Assembly (NCBI GenBank): GCA_029248335.1
Contig: JAQWJM010000041.1
Location: 1-51,899, forward strand
DNA: 51,899 bases
Origin: UBA12014 sp029248335
Lineage (GTDB): Bacteria > Planctomycetota > Phycisphaerae > Phycisphaerales > SM1A02
Direction of reading: 5' to 3'
Shown piece by piece: positions 16,728 to 25,382 of this stretch. Position 1 is the first letter of the stretch, and every line of letters begins with the position of its first letter. The notes below the pieces were generated by a model, which had not been told where the DNA came from, searched no databases, and saw only the letters and a list, made by a program, of their open reading frames with translations. The position numbers and the translations under genes are program-made.

Positions 16728-19499
16728 TCAGTTGTAGACGTAGTCGGCGTTCAGGACCCGGTCGATGATCGCCTTCGCATCCGCGAGGTGGGCTCGCGAG
16801 TAGGTGTCGAGCCGACTTCCATCCCGGCTCAACACTTCACCGATCTGCTCGTCGAGCTCGCGAAGCTGCTGACGGGAGAGACTCGCGACCGCGGCCCTGG
16901 AGGGACCGAACGAAGCGCTCCCGCCGGCCAGTGCCACCAGTCGCTCGAGGTGGGAACGCTGGAGGTTCCGACGCAGGCTGGAGATGTAGGCGTCGGTGTT
17001 GCTGCGGTTGCCGTTGGGCCGGGCGTCGAGCTCGGTCCAGACCGCGGCCTTCACGCCGTCCATGGTCTCCGGGATGGTGAGCACGTCCTCACCCTCGACC
17101 GCCCGGAACTCGTTGTCGTACATCCGGTTCAACGTCGTGGGGTTGAGGATCAGCGTCAGCGCCGTTCGCTGCACGCCGCTGATGCGGTTGTGGACGTCGA
17201 AGGTGGAGTCCGCCATCGCGCCCCGTCTGCCGCCACCGTCGAACCACTTCTCGACCGTCATCTTCCGGAGCAGTTCCGGACTCAGGCCGTACGCCGTGTC
17301 GGGGGTGGTGGCATCGAGAACGATCGCCAGCGCCCGACGCTGCTGGTCCGCCGGAATGTCGGTGATCGGATCGAGCTCCGCACCCTTCACGACGCGATTG
17401 ACGGTGCTTCCGCCGATCCAGTTGCCTGCGACGCCCACCGCACTGAGGTGCTTGGAGAGGGTCATGAGGTAGCCGCTTCGAGCCTTCGACCAGCTCTCAC
17501 CCTCGTCGACCATCTCGTCGATGATGCGACCGCGAAGCTCTTCGACGATCGCCAGCTGGGCGTCGACGTAGTCGAGGGGATTCTCGGCGTGGTCAAAGCG
17601 ACGCGCCATCGGATCGGGGCCCGGGGTGTCCTCGTCCGTCAGGTATCGGAGTTCGGGCTCGCCACATCGCGCGAGCACCGCGTCCGTCTTGCCCGGCGTG
17701 TAGCCGTAGGCGATCGCCCACATGTCGTACGGCCCGAGCGTGGTCGTCGTCCAGGGGCCCTGGACCACCTCGTCACCGAACGCGATGTTGACGGGCAGGT
17801 AGTCCATCACCGAGGAGGAGATGGGGCCGTCGAAGCCCTCGCTGTTCATCTCCTCGTAGGAGACCAGCTCCGATCCGACGAAGTTGTGCCGGAGGCCGAG
17901 CGTGTGGCCGACCTCGTGCATGATCACTTCCTTGAGGAGCGGACCGATGAACTCCTCGGGGATTCCGTCGAGCTTCTGCCCGTCCGGGTCCGTGTTCTCG
18001 GAGAGACCGAGAAGTTCGGCGTTCATCCGCATGAAGGCGACGTCCATCGACTTCCGCATCGCGTTCTGACAAGCGGTGCAGGCGTGGGCGTTGCTTTCGG
18101 CCGCCTGGCCTTCCGGGCCGGCCCCCGCGATGAGCTTCCCGGGACCGTCGAGACTCGGGTGCATGCCGCGCAGGCCCTTGCCGCGAAGTTCCTCGTGGCG
18201 GGTCGCGATCTCGGTGGCGACCTGCTGGCGATCCTGCGGATCCGCGAGGATCACGCGCGGATCGAATTCGGGGTTCTCGACGAGCCACTCGACCGTTTCG
18301 GCGCCGAGGCTCTCCATCGCCGCGTGCGGGATCTGACGTTCCCAACCGTCGACCCAGGAGCTCACGAAGCCCTCGTCCATGACGATGTCGGCGTCGAGAA
18401 TCTGACCGGTCTTGGGATGGACCCGGCTGGGTCCGATCGCGAAGCCCATGTTCGCGTTGGTCCAGATCATGAAGTTGTACCGGGCGTCCTCCGGATCCTT
18501 GTCCATGTGGGCGCCGGTCAGCTTGTCCTGCTGGTAGACCTCGACCGCGTTGACGATCCCGACCTCCTCGAAGGCCTTGTTCCACTCGAGGATGCCGTCA
18601 CGCACCCAACGCCGGTACCGCACCGGCACGGTGTGCTCGATGTAGAAGACGATCGGCTTCTTCGGCGGGCTCATCTTGAGGCTCGGATCCGCCTTCTCGA
18701 GATGCCAGCGGTTGACGTATCGCTTCCACGGGGTGTCCGCCGCCGGATCACCGAGATCCTGGATGCTGGTCGTGAAGTAGCCCACGCGGTCGTCCGCCTC
18801 TCGCGGGCGATAGCCCGTGCTCGAGGGAATCGACGCGATGGAGTAGTAGAGCTTGGCGAACCGACCGGTGGCGAGCGGCATCTGGTAGCAGAGCTCGACG
18901 TTGCCGGGGAAGGTCTTCGCCTTCTCGACCGTCGCGAGCCTCGTGTTCGCACCTGCGGCCACCCTGCCGAAGAAACTCGTCGCCTTGTTCACGAAGAGCG
19001 CGTTCAGGTCGATGACCGGACCGCCGCCGGGACCCATCGCGAGAATCGGGACCTCGAGGATCACGCGATCGGTGAAGACCCGCTGCGTGGCGTCCTTGCT
19101 CTGCTTGTCACCGGAGGAGATCACGGCGTAGTTGGGCTCGACGAGGGCGAGCCGCTTGCCGAAGCGCTTCCAGCGGGCGTACTGGTCGCCGGTCTGGACC
19201 GCTGACGTCTCCACGCCGGACGCGACCGTCCAGGCCATGAAGAGGTCCTGCTTCTCGAAGTTCCGGGGCAGCTCGGCGAGCGACCGCTGGGTCTTCTTGT
19301 TCACCCAGACCCGGTACATGCCTCGGCCGCCATCGGCCGGGGCCACCTCGGTGAAGCCTTCCGAGATCTTCTCGAACGGCGGAAAGTCCTGGCTCGTGCG
19401 AGCACCCGGAGGGGCCTGCATCGCCGTCGCCGGCATGGCCGCGACGATGGACGTCAGGCCGGTCACCCCGGCGAGTAGAAGGGCGCTGGATCGGAACAT
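16728..19499 (-). CDS. Zinc-dependent metalloprotease of the DUF5117/DUF4953 type, secreted
   Basis: A 923-residue protein with a signal peptide (MFRSSALLLAGVTGLTSIVAAMPATAMA-like, residues 1-27). A DUF5117-like beta domain (about 60-280) precedes the peptidase domain with HEVGHTLGLRHNF at about 528-540, an extended HExxHxxGxxH zinc motif, then a SSVMDYLP met-turn-like segment. HACTACQ forms a possible CxxC at about 474-477. The C-terminal half is helical. The ATG at 19499 has GGAG upstream; a longer in-frame start (19565) would disrupt the signal peptide. Family members are presumed extracytoplasmic peptidases. Substrate unknown. Confidence 0.85.
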   Translation of the reverse strand: MFRSSALLLAGVTGLTSIVAAMPATAMQAPPGARTSQDFPPFEKISEGFTEVAPADGGRGMYRVWVNKKTQRSLAELPRNFEKQDLFMAWTVASGVETSAVQTGDQYARWKRFGKRLALVEPNYAVISSGDKQSKDATQRVFTDRVILEVPILAMGPGGGPVIDLNALFVNKATSFFGRVAAGANTRLATVEKAKTFPGNVELCYQMPLATGRFAKLYYSIASIPSSTGYRPREADDRVGYFTTSIQDLGDPAADTPWKRYVNRWHLEKADPSLKMSPPKKPIVFYIEHTVPVRYRRWVRDGILEWNKAFEEVGIVNAVEVYQQDKLTGAHMDKDPEDARYNFMIWTNANMGFAIGPSRVHPKTGQILDADIVMDEGFVSSWVDGWERQIPHAAMESLGAETVEWLVENPEFDPRVILADPQDRQQVATEIATRHEELRGKGLRGMHPSLDGPGKLIAGAGPEGQAAESNAHACTACQNAMRKSMDVAFMRMNAELLGLSENTDPDGQKLDGIPEEFIGPLLKEVIMHEVGHTLGLRHNFVGSELVSYEEMNSEGFDGPISSSVMDYLPVNIAFGDEVVQGPWTTTTLGPYDMWAIAYGYTPGKTDAVLARCGEPELRYLTDEDTPGPDPMARRFDHAENPLDYVDAQLAIVEELRGRIIDEMVDEGESWSKARSGYLMTLSKHLSAVGVAGNWIGGSTVNRVVKGAELDPITDIPADQQRRALAIVLDATTPDTAYGLSPELLRKMTVEKWFDGGGRRGAMADSTFDVHNRISGVQRTALTLILNPTTLNRMYDNEFRAVEGEDVLTIPETMDGVKAAVWTELDARPNGNRSNTDAYISSLRRNLQRSHLERLVALAGGSASFGPSRAAVASLSRQQLRELDEQIGEVLSRDGSRLDTYSRAHLADAKAIIDRVLNADYVYN

Positions 19500-19668
19500 G
19501 ATTCGGATCTCCGGACGGTATGGAGCTTGGTTTCGACCGCTGATGCGTACACCGTTCAGAGGCATCGACGGACCTGTTGATTACAGAATAGGGGCTTCCA
19601 ACGCTACCGGTGACCGGAGGCGGGGTTGCTCCTGCGATTCAGTGATACTTGCCACCGTGTTCGCCGGT

Positions 19669-20727
19669 TCACCGGGTTTCGGATTCTGTCTTTCGATCCG
19701 GAGTCGCCACGGCGCGGAGAGGCCGGGAATCGAGCCCGTTCGGTCCGCTGACCCCGACCCCGACGTGACCCGGACCGCTCCCCTGCCAGTGGAGCACCTC
19801 GAGCTCGACGACCTCGCCCGCCTCCAGTTCCACCGGCTCGGAGACCTGTTCGGGCCGACCTTCCCATCCGTCCGGCGGCGTCCAGCTCGAGAGGCCGGCG
19901 ATCCGTCGCCAACCTCGGGAATCGCTCGACCGGTCCAGACGGAGCATCGCGAGATCGTCCGCGGTGACCCGGAAACGGTATTCGCCCGATGCCGGGGCCC
20001 GAAATCGACCCCGAAGCCGGGTCGCCACGTTCGTCCCGACATCCCTGGCGTACATCGAATGGAGGTGATCCACCCGGCTCGGAGGGGTTCGAAAGACCTC
20101 CAGCGACCCCGGTTCGCCGCGGGCGACCCCATTCCAGACCTCGAGTCGGAATGCAGGCTCCAGACGCATGCCGACCGGGACGTACACGCCCGCCGGTCCA
20201 CCCGGAACCTGCCAGCCCACCGAGAGATGGCCCTCGCCGTCGACGTTCCGCTGCCTTGCTTCGAGGTGGTACCGCCGTCCTTTGATGAGCACGATCGGAC
20301 GCGAGACCTGGGTCGGCTGCCGGTCGAATTCGTCCCGTCCCGTGAAACCGCGGACCGACGCGATCGGACGCCCGCCCGCGGGATCCTCCGAGGTCGAGAG
20401 CAGCAGGACGCCATCATCGTCCGAGGCGATCGAGAAGCGATAGGCCCCGGTCCGAGGTGCCTCGATCCAGCCGCGCAGACGTTGCCGTGATCCGTCGCCG
20501 GCGTCGCTGAACCCCTCCGGACGATCGACCACTTCGGAACGATCCGGCACCCGGTCGAAATCCCCGGCCTCGATCGACCCGGTTGCCGGCCCCGTCTCGA
20601 GCCACACCGACCGCTCGTAGATGAAGGGATTCTCAGGAGACGGATCGTCGGTCGCTTCGGCGATCCCGCAGAAGAACGCCGCGAAACCGAGGCTTGCGAG
20701 CAACGGACCTGCAGTACTTCGATTCAT
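19669..20727 (-). CDS. Secreted protein with two PA14-like domains
   Basis: A 352-residue protein with a signal peptide (MNRSTAGPLLASLGFAAFFCGIAEA). Two beta-rich modules resemble PA14: the first with GWIEAPRTGAYRFSIASDDDGVLLLS and KGRRYHLEARQRNVDGEGHLSVGWQ, the second with GRFRAPASGEYRFRVTADDLAMLRL and ELEVLHWQGSGPGHVGVGVSGP. PA14 modules often bind carbohydrates. No catalytic motif is seen, so it may be an accessory or cell-surface sugar-binding protein. GGAG lies about 9 bases before the ATG. It is upstream of the metalloprotease on the same strand across 169 bases. Confidence 0.8.
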   Translation of the reverse strand: MNRSTAGPLLASLGFAAFFCGIAEATDDPSPENPFIYERSVWLETGPATGSIEAGDFDRVPDRSEVVDRPEGFSDAGDGSRQRLRGWIEAPRTGAYRFSIASDDDGVLLLSTSEDPAGGRPIASVRGFTGRDEFDRQPTQVSRPIVLIKGRRYHLEARQRNVDGEGHLSVGWQVPGGPAGVYVPVGMRLEPAFRLEVWNGVARGEPGSLEVFRTPPSRVDHLHSMYARDVGTNVATRLRGRFRAPASGEYRFRVTADDLAMLRLDRSSDSRGWRRIAGLSSWTPPDGWEGRPEQVSEPVELEAGEVVELEVLHWQGSGPGHVGVGVSGPNGLDSRPLRAVATPDRKTESETR

Positions 20728-20805
20728 GTTGGTAGTCTCCGCCGATGGCTCGCGGCACGGGCCCGCGTCGATCGAACGGCAGCCTACCTCCTGGAACCCC
20801 GCACG

Positions 20806-21309
20806 ATGTCGGATCTTCTCGAGAGCCTCCGCCAGTCCTTCGCCGATCCCATCACCCGCCATGCGATGCTCGTGCACTTCCCGATCGCGATCTCGATTCT
20901 CGCGGTGCCGTTCGTGCTGGCACTGTGCGGCATTCCGGGACGCCGAGCGATCGTCTACCGACTCGTGCTCACGGCCGTCCTCTTCGGGACGGCGGTCGTG
21001 GCATGGCAGGCGGGCGAGGCCGGCGAAGCCGCGGAACCGATCGTGGAGGCCCGACTCCGGACCGACACGGCCCGTGAAATCCTGTCCGACCACGCCAGCC
21101 GCGGGGAGATCGTTCCGATCCTGCTCGCCTTGAACGCCGGCCTCGTCGCCATGACCCTCGTTCCCAGACGCGGGCTGCGGCTCGGGCTCGGGATCGCGGC
21201 GACGTTGCTGGTGTTCGCGAATGCGGGGATCATCGGCGTCACGGCCCATGAAGGCGGACTTCTGGTGCATCGCCACGGCGGTTCGACGCTGGGGGCGACG
21301 GCACCCTGA
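20806..21309 (+). CDS. DUF2231 family membrane protein
   Basis: A 167-residue protein with about four transmembrane segments. The N-terminal ITRHAMLVHFPIAISILAVPFVLAL and C-terminal IIGVTAHEGGLLVHRHGG are the conserved blocks of DUF2231. The histidines in these blocks (HAMLVHFP and THEGG-like) might bind heme or metal, but this is unproven for the family. It is divergent from the PA14-like gene across 78 bases and convergent with the small Cys protein gene. Confidence 0.8.
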   Translation: MSDLLESLRQSFADPITRHAMLVHFPIAISILAVPFVLALCGIPGRRAIVYRLVLTAVLFGTAVVAWQAGEAGEAAEPIVEARLRTDTAREILSDHASRGEIVPILLALNAGLVAMTLVPRRGLRLGLGIAATLLVFANAGIIGVTAHEGGLLVHRHGGSTLGATAP

Positions 21310-21327
21310 CCGACGTGAACGTCGGGA

Positions 21328-21660
21328 TCAGTCGTCGGCGGGGCCGAGGAATCGGGCGTGGCGATCCACGATCATCGCGTGCCATCGACGCCCGGCTCGA
21401 TCACGCACCTCTCCAAGAAACCGCTCGCGGGTGCAGATCGCCGGTCCCCCGTGATCCGGTGGCAGCGCCGCGAAGGTCGCCTCAACCTGTACCGGCCCGT
21501 CAGGACCTTCGACTTCGATTCCCAGCATTTCCAGAAGTGGCATGTCGCCTCCGATCTCCACCTGACAGGTCGCGCAGCGAGCCATCCCGAGCCGCCGAGC
21601 CCGGAGAAGGCACGACAGGCTCGATTCATTTCGCTTCTTCGGGGACTTGGGCTCGCTCAC
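21328..21660 (-). CDS. Small protein with a CxxC motif, start uncertain
   Basis: Up to 110 residues from a GTG at 21660; an ATG at 21585 (MARCATCQVEIGGD) would give 85. The CATCQVEI sequence resembles the Cys motif of a small iron-sulfur or zinc protein, and one further Cys is near the middle (ICTRERF). No strong ribosome-binding site supports either start. It lies 21 bases downstream of the chagasin-like gene on the same strand, and may be in its operon. Function unknown. Confidence 0.5.
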   Translation of the reverse strand: MSEPKSPKKRNESSLSCLLRARRLGMARCATCQVEIGGDMPLLEMLGIEVEGPDGPVQVEATFAALPPDHGGPAICTRERFLGEVRDRAGRRWHAMIVDRHARFLGPADD

Positions 21661-21681
21661 ACCGGACGGGGAAGACTTCGT

Positions 21682-22116
21682 TCAACCACCGCTGGATTTC
21701 ACGGTGATGGCCGCCTCGGCCCAGCGTGCAGGCCTCGCATCCTTCTTCCACGACCGGAGGTAGTGGAAACGAACCGTCGCCTTGCCGGCGGCGATCGCCT
21801 CGAGGACGAATTCGGTGTCCCCCTGGGAGCCCACCTTGGTGGAATCCTTGGCGACGAACTCCGACGCTCCACGCTGCTGCAGGAATTCAGGCAGCGGCGA
21901 CGCCAGCACCCATTCGTATCCCGTGCCTGCATTCCCGGGAAGCGTCAGTGTGACCGCGGTTCCGACGTCGGTCGAGATCTCCGTCACCGCGTCGGGGTGG
22001 AGCGCGTCGACCACCTCGGTTCGATTGGTGGTGGGATTCACCGCACAGGCCGAAAGCGTCGCCACGATCGAGATCGACATGAGCGTGGAAAGAAAGGATC
22101 GCTGAAGTCGGAACAT
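21682..22116 (-). CDS. Chagasin-like (MEROPS I42) peptidase-inhibitor lipoprotein
   Basis: A 144-residue lipoprotein. MFRLQRSFLSTLMSISIVATLSAC contains a lipobox with Cys24. The mature part has the chagasin hallmarks GNAGTGYEW (about 61-69) and VGSQGDTEFVLEAIAAGKATVRFHYLRSWKKD, with the closing AEAAITV strand. Known chagasins inhibit papain-family cysteine peptidases through three loops, two of which match GNAGTGYEW and the YLRSW region. Substrate peptidase not identified here. An earlier in-frame ATG at 22131 is possible. Confidence 0.78.
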   Translation of the reverse strand: MFRLQRSFLSTLMSISIVATLSACAVNPTTNRTEVVDALHPDAVTEISTDVGTAVTLTLPGNAGTGYEWVLASPLPEFLQQRGASEFVAKDSTKVGSQGDTEFVLEAIAAGKATVRFHYLRSWKKDARPARWAEAAITVKSSGG

Positions 22117-22261
22117 GAAGGAGTCATCCATTCTGGTGTCGAGGCATCGAGACGGGTGATCTTTCCCCGTCTCGTCGGAAACCGGCGACGACGCGGAGCC
22201 CGGGGGAATCATATCGACTCGACCCCACCGGCCCGCGACCATGCGCCACGGTGCCACGGTG

Positions 22262-23134
22262 TCACGGCCCTTCCGAAGGTGGGACCGCGGGGACGACGGC
22301 GGCGGGATACTCGTAGTTCCAGGTGATCACGCCGGGACGGGTCGCGCCCTCCCGCAACGTCGTTTCGCTGACCCGATTGCCCTTTTCGTCGTAGGTCGAT
22401 TCGATGACGGTCGTCTTGCCCGCGACGGATCGAACCGTCTCCCGGACGCTTCGGCAATCGGGGCCTCGTTCCCATCGACGCGAGGAGCGTCGCCCCTTGG
22501 TCAGCGTCAGGTTGCTTCCGACGAGACAGCCCTGGTCGTCGTAATCGAAGACCTCCTCCCGGATGAGGTCGCCGTTGGTCGTGGTCCGTTCGAGGACCAC
22601 CCGGCCCGCGTCGTCGAAGGTGCGATCGGTCTCCTCGGAGGGCCGCCCCGTCCGCGTCGACACGGAGCGGATCCGCCGCCCGTTCTCGTCGTGGACGTGC
22701 CGCCTCGACTCGATGACCGTGTTCGCCCGAGGGTTGATCTTCTCCCATCCGACGAGACGCCCGTCATCGTCGTATTCGAAGGTCTCGATCCAGCCCGTGT
22801 TCCCCATGAAGACCGTGGTCATTCGTACCGGACGGCCCTTGTCGTCCGATTCGAACGCGACCTCGAGGGTCGTGCCCATCGTATCGGTCCCCTGCTCGAT
22901 GGCCGTCAGCACGCCGTTCGAATCGAATCGATAGTTGCGAAAGAGCGCCGGTCCACCCGCCTTCGTGGGCTGCCCGACGGCGCGAGCCAGCGTGGGCGAG
23001 CCGGCGAAGGTTCGAGGCTCGAAATTCGTATCGAGCTGCGCCAGCGCCTCGCCCCCCGACACGATCACGATCAGAAACGCCAGCATGATCGACGCGGAAC
23101 GAGCGTGCAGCGGCTTCGAGTGGAACATCATCAT
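22262..23134 (-). CDS. Secreted YD-repeat (RHS-like) protein
   Basis: A 290-residue protein with a signal peptide (MMMFHSKPLHARSASIMLAFLIVIVSGGEALAQ). About seven degenerate YD-type repeats follow, such as YRFDSNGVLTAIEQG, FEYDDDGRLVGWEKI, RTFDDAGRVVLERTT, FDYDDQGCLVGSN and STYDEKGNRVSETTL. These resemble RHS/YD repeats that form beta-strand shells or bind carbohydrates. There is no C-terminal toxin domain or RHS core. GGAG precedes the first of three ATGs. Function unknown. Confidence 0.75.
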   Translation of the reverse strand: MMMFHSKPLHARSASIMLAFLIVIVSGGEALAQLDTNFEPRTFAGSPTLARAVGQPTKAGGPALFRNYRFDSNGVLTAIEQGTDTMGTTLEVAFESDDKGRPVRMTTVFMGNTGWIETFEYDDDGRLVGWEKINPRANTVIESRRHVHDENGRRIRSVSTRTGRPSEETDRTFDDAGRVVLERTTTNGDLIREEVFDYDDQGCLVGSNLTLTKGRRSSRRWERGPDCRSVRETVRSVAGKTTVIESTYDEKGNRVSETTLREGATRPGVITWNYEYPAAVVPAVPPSEGP

Positions 23135-23195
23135 TCAAGGGACTCCGATTCGGGTGCGGCTCGAGCAGCCGTGTTCTTCGGTGAGAATAGCGGAC

Positions 23196-24353
23196 TCAAT
23201 CCGGTCGAACCGCGCCGAATCGATCCAGCCCCAGAAAGTCGACCGATCGCGGAGTGACCCCGTCGATCGCGAGATCCGCCGCGATCTCGCCGACCACCGG
23301 TGCGAACTTGTATCCGTGCCCACTGAAACCGGCGACCACGACCATCGAGCCACGACCGGGGAGACGGTCGATCACGAAATGCTCGTCCGGACTCATGGTG
23401 TACAGGCACGCTCGTGCTGCGAGCGGACGCTTGAACGCACCGGGAAGCCGCGTTGCCAGATCGGTGGTGAATCGATCGATCACATCGGATGTGATCTCGC
23501 CGCAGTCATCGGGATCAACCACGCTTCCGGGACCATGAAGACCGATCTTGACCCCGACCGGGGACGATTGCCCGGGCCAGGTCGGAACACCGTAGTAACA
23601 GCCAGCGGCATTCCCGTCGTCGATGAGCCACGCAGGCATCGCTTCGGACGAGCAGGCGGGATGATCGGCGGGCTCGAACCAGACCATCGCCTTGCGGTGC
23701 GGAATCAGGGGAACGCCCACATGATCGCCGAGCAGGGACGCGGTCCATGCTCCGGCGGCGACCACCAGCCGGCTCGTCCGAATCTCCTCCCGATCCGTTC
23801 TGACCACGGCCTCGTGATCGTCGCCGTCGACCGACAGCACCCTCACCGGCCTGCGAATCGTGGCACCCGCACGCCGAGCCATCTCGAGATGCGCTTCGAT
23901 CGCGACTTCCGGGTCGACGAACCCTCCACCCGGCTCCAACAGCCCCGACCATTCCCGATCTTTCGCGAACTGCGGGAATCGGACTCGCATCCGATCCGGG
24001 CTCAACTGCTCGACCGGAACACCGTGCGTCTCGGCACTGGCCTGCGATGCCTGGAGGATCCGCGAACTCGACGAGCCGACGAGGAGCACGCCGGTTCTCC
24101 GGAAACAGGTCAGGCCCGAAGCATGTTCCAACCGCCGCCATCCTTCGAAGGAGGCTTCGAGAAGTGGCACGTAGTCGGGGTGCTCGAAATACGCGCGACG
24201 AATGATCCGACTTCCCCCGTGCGAACTTCCGCGATCGTGCGGCGCCGACTCCCGATCGATTCCGAGCACATCGATCCCTCGGCTCGCGAGCGATGCCAGC
24301 ACCGATGAACCCATGCCCCCCAGACCGAGGACGATCGCGTCGACGTGCTTCAT
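23196..24353 (-). CDS. Sarcosine oxidase/N-methyltryptophan oxidase-like FAD enzyme
   Basis: A 385-residue FAD-dependent amine oxidase. The FAD-binding GLGGMG (GxGxxG, residues 10-15) begins the chain; GGSRIIRRAYFEHPDYVPL, the AAGAW block, AVVGEIA and HGYKFAPVVGE follow. ACLYTMSPDEHFVID carries Cys316, placed like the cysteine that covalently holds FAD in monomeric sarcosine oxidase. Family members oxidise N-methyl amino acids and produce H2O2. The ATG at 24353 is preferred over 24365. The leader contains two strong RNA hairpins (24431-24510), and divergent TetR genes lie upstream, suggesting regulated expression. Confidence 0.85.
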   Translation of the reverse strand: MKHVDAIVLGLGGMGSSVLASLASRGIDVLGIDRESAPHDRGSSHGGSRIIRRAYFEHPDYVPLLEASFEGWRRLEHASGLTCFRRTGVLLVGSSSSRILQASQASAETHGVPVEQLSPDRMRVRFPQFAKDREWSGLLEPGGGFVDPEVAIEAHLEMARRAGATIRRPVRVLSVDGDDHEAVVRTDREEIRTSRLVVAAGAWTASLLGDHVGVPLIPHRKAMVWFEPADHPACSSEAMPAWLIDDGNAAGCYYGVPTWPGQSSPVGVKIGLHGPGSVVDPDDCGEITSDVIDRFTTDLATRLPGAFKRPLAARACLYTMSPDEHFVIDRLPGRGSMVVVAGFSGHGYKFAPVVGEIAADLAIDGVTPRSVDFLGLDRFGAVRPD

Positions 24354-24430
24354 GGGTCGGTACATCGACGCCAAGGACCGGCGCCCGGCAGAATCGAAGC
24401 AACCGGCGCGTGCACCGCCCCTGATCAACG

Positions 24431-24467
24431 AAAAGAAAGCCCCCCGATTCCTGGGAACCGAGAGGCT
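24431..24467 (-). terminator. Intrinsic terminator in the leader of the flavoenzyme gene
   Basis: On the minus strand, 24467-24454 pairs with 24451-24438 in 14 consecutive pairs (three G-U wobbles), with two bases between the arms, followed by TTCTTTT. It lies about 80 bases before the start codon at 24353, so it can end an upstream small RNA or attenuate the flavoenzyme transcript. Confidence 0.7.
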
Positions 24468-24473
24468 TCTAAG

Positions 24474-24510
24474 GGGGTCTCAGCAGCCACCGAAGTGGTA
24501 CTAAGACCCC
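24474..24510 (-). ncRNA. UUCG-capped RNA hairpin, candidate small RNA or riboregulatory leader
   Basis: On the minus strand an outer 7-bp stem (GGGGTCT/AGACCCC), five inner pairs with U-G wobbles and one bulged C, then CCAC-UUCG-GUGG, make about 16 pairs. The wobbles and UUCG tetraloop exist only on this strand, so the minus strand is the likely RNA. It lies immediately before the terminator hairpin. No known riboswitch motif is recognised. Confidence 0.5.
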
Positions 24511-24700
24511 GGACGAAAGAGTCGATTTTGAAGGTCCTAACGTTTGAAGGATAGCCCTCGAAGTGATGTCCGGCGCGGTAGCTGTCGGAAAAAGTCGGAA
24601 TGAACGGTTATGAGACGCCAAAATCATCGTTTCGGATCAACCATCGCTCGAAAATTCCCAGCCGGGCATCCCGAATGAGATATTCTGCTTCTGGTCGTGG

Positions 24701-24717
24701 TTGCGACTCAGTCGCAA
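24701..24717. promoter_or_regulatory. Perfect 17-base palindrome, probable TetR operator
   Basis: TTGCGACTCAGTCGCAA has 8-base arms around one central C. It lies 29 bases upstream of the TetR start codon and just after a possible -10 (TATTCT). TetR-family proteins typically bind such palindromes in their own promoters. It could also control the divergent flavoenzyme transcript. Confidence 0.6.
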
Positions 24718-24746
24718 ATAAGAACCAGACCGCCCGGAGACTCGGG

Positions 24747-25340
24747 ATGCCTGCGAGAAAGGAAAGCCCGACACGCCTCGCCACTCGGCGTCGAATCGTG
24801 GACGCGGCCATCAAGGTCGTGGGCGAGAGTGGTCTCCACGAGGCGAGTGTTCGGACCATCGCCCGCGAAGCCGGATGCAACGAAGCGGTGATCTACCACC
24901 ACTTCGACAGCAAGAACGCGATGCAGGAGGAGGTCTTCGCCGAAGTCGCGATCGAACTCGCCGATTCGAGACGACGTTCGACTCAGGACGAATCCGATCC
25001 CCGCGCGTTCATCAGAATCTGGATCGAAGAGAGTTACCGGTTCTACGACGAACGCCCCAACGCGTTCGCCTACACGTTGCTCGCGTTCCCGTCGATCATC
25101 GACATCGCGGCTGATCCGTACACTGAGAACTCGAGGCTGTTCGAGTCATCGATCACCGCCCTGCACCCCCCCGTGGGCCGGCGTCTCGATCTGACTCCGG
25201 TCGCGTTCTCAGCCTTCCGAGCGGCGGTCATCGGGCCGCCCCGTGACATTCACGCAGGCGTGCTCGAAGGCCCCGCCCTTCGCTACGCCGAGCCCGTTTC
25301 CAAGATCGCCGAAGCGATTCTGCTTCCACCTCTCGCCTGA
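24747..25340 (+). CDS. TetR-family transcriptional regulator
   Basis: A 197-residue protein. Residues about 10-60 form the TetR helix-turn-helix (TRRRIVDAAIKVVGESGL, VRTIAREAGCNEAVIYHHF, KNAMQEEVF). The C-terminal ligand domain ends AAVIGPPRDIHAGVLEGPALRYAEPVSKIAEAI. Both halves are homologous to each half of the next gene. GGAGA lies 7 bases before the ATG. A palindromic operator just upstream suggests autoregulation. The ligand is unknown; the divergent flavoenzyme is a candidate target. Confidence 0.88.
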   Translation: MPARKESPTRLATRRRIVDAAIKVVGESGLHEASVRTIAREAGCNEAVIYHHFDSKNAMQEEVFAEVAIELADSRRRSTQDESDPRAFIRIWIEESYRFYDERPNAFAYTLLAFPSIIDIAADPYTENSRLFESSITALHPPVGRRLDLTPVAFSAFRAAVIGPPRDIHAGVLEGPALRYAEPVSKIAEAILLPPLA

Positions 25341-25382
25341 TCCAATCAGTATCATCCGGGTGAAGATCGGAGGTCTCGATTG

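Larger units (their letters stand above)
24354..24746. other. 393-base intergenic regulatory region
   Basis: This divergent gap separates the flavoenzyme (minus) from the TetR genes (plus). It holds, from left to right, an intrinsic terminator hairpin, a UUCG-capped hairpin and an AT-richer stretch. TATTCT at 24681-24686 could be a -10 box for the TetR gene. The 17-base palindrome lies at 24701-24717. I see no gene in it. Confidence 0.6.

Noticed and set aside
24431..24510. Hairpin pair considered as a tRNA or insertion-sequence end
   Set aside because: It does not fold as a cloverleaf, and no transposase or target duplication is present.
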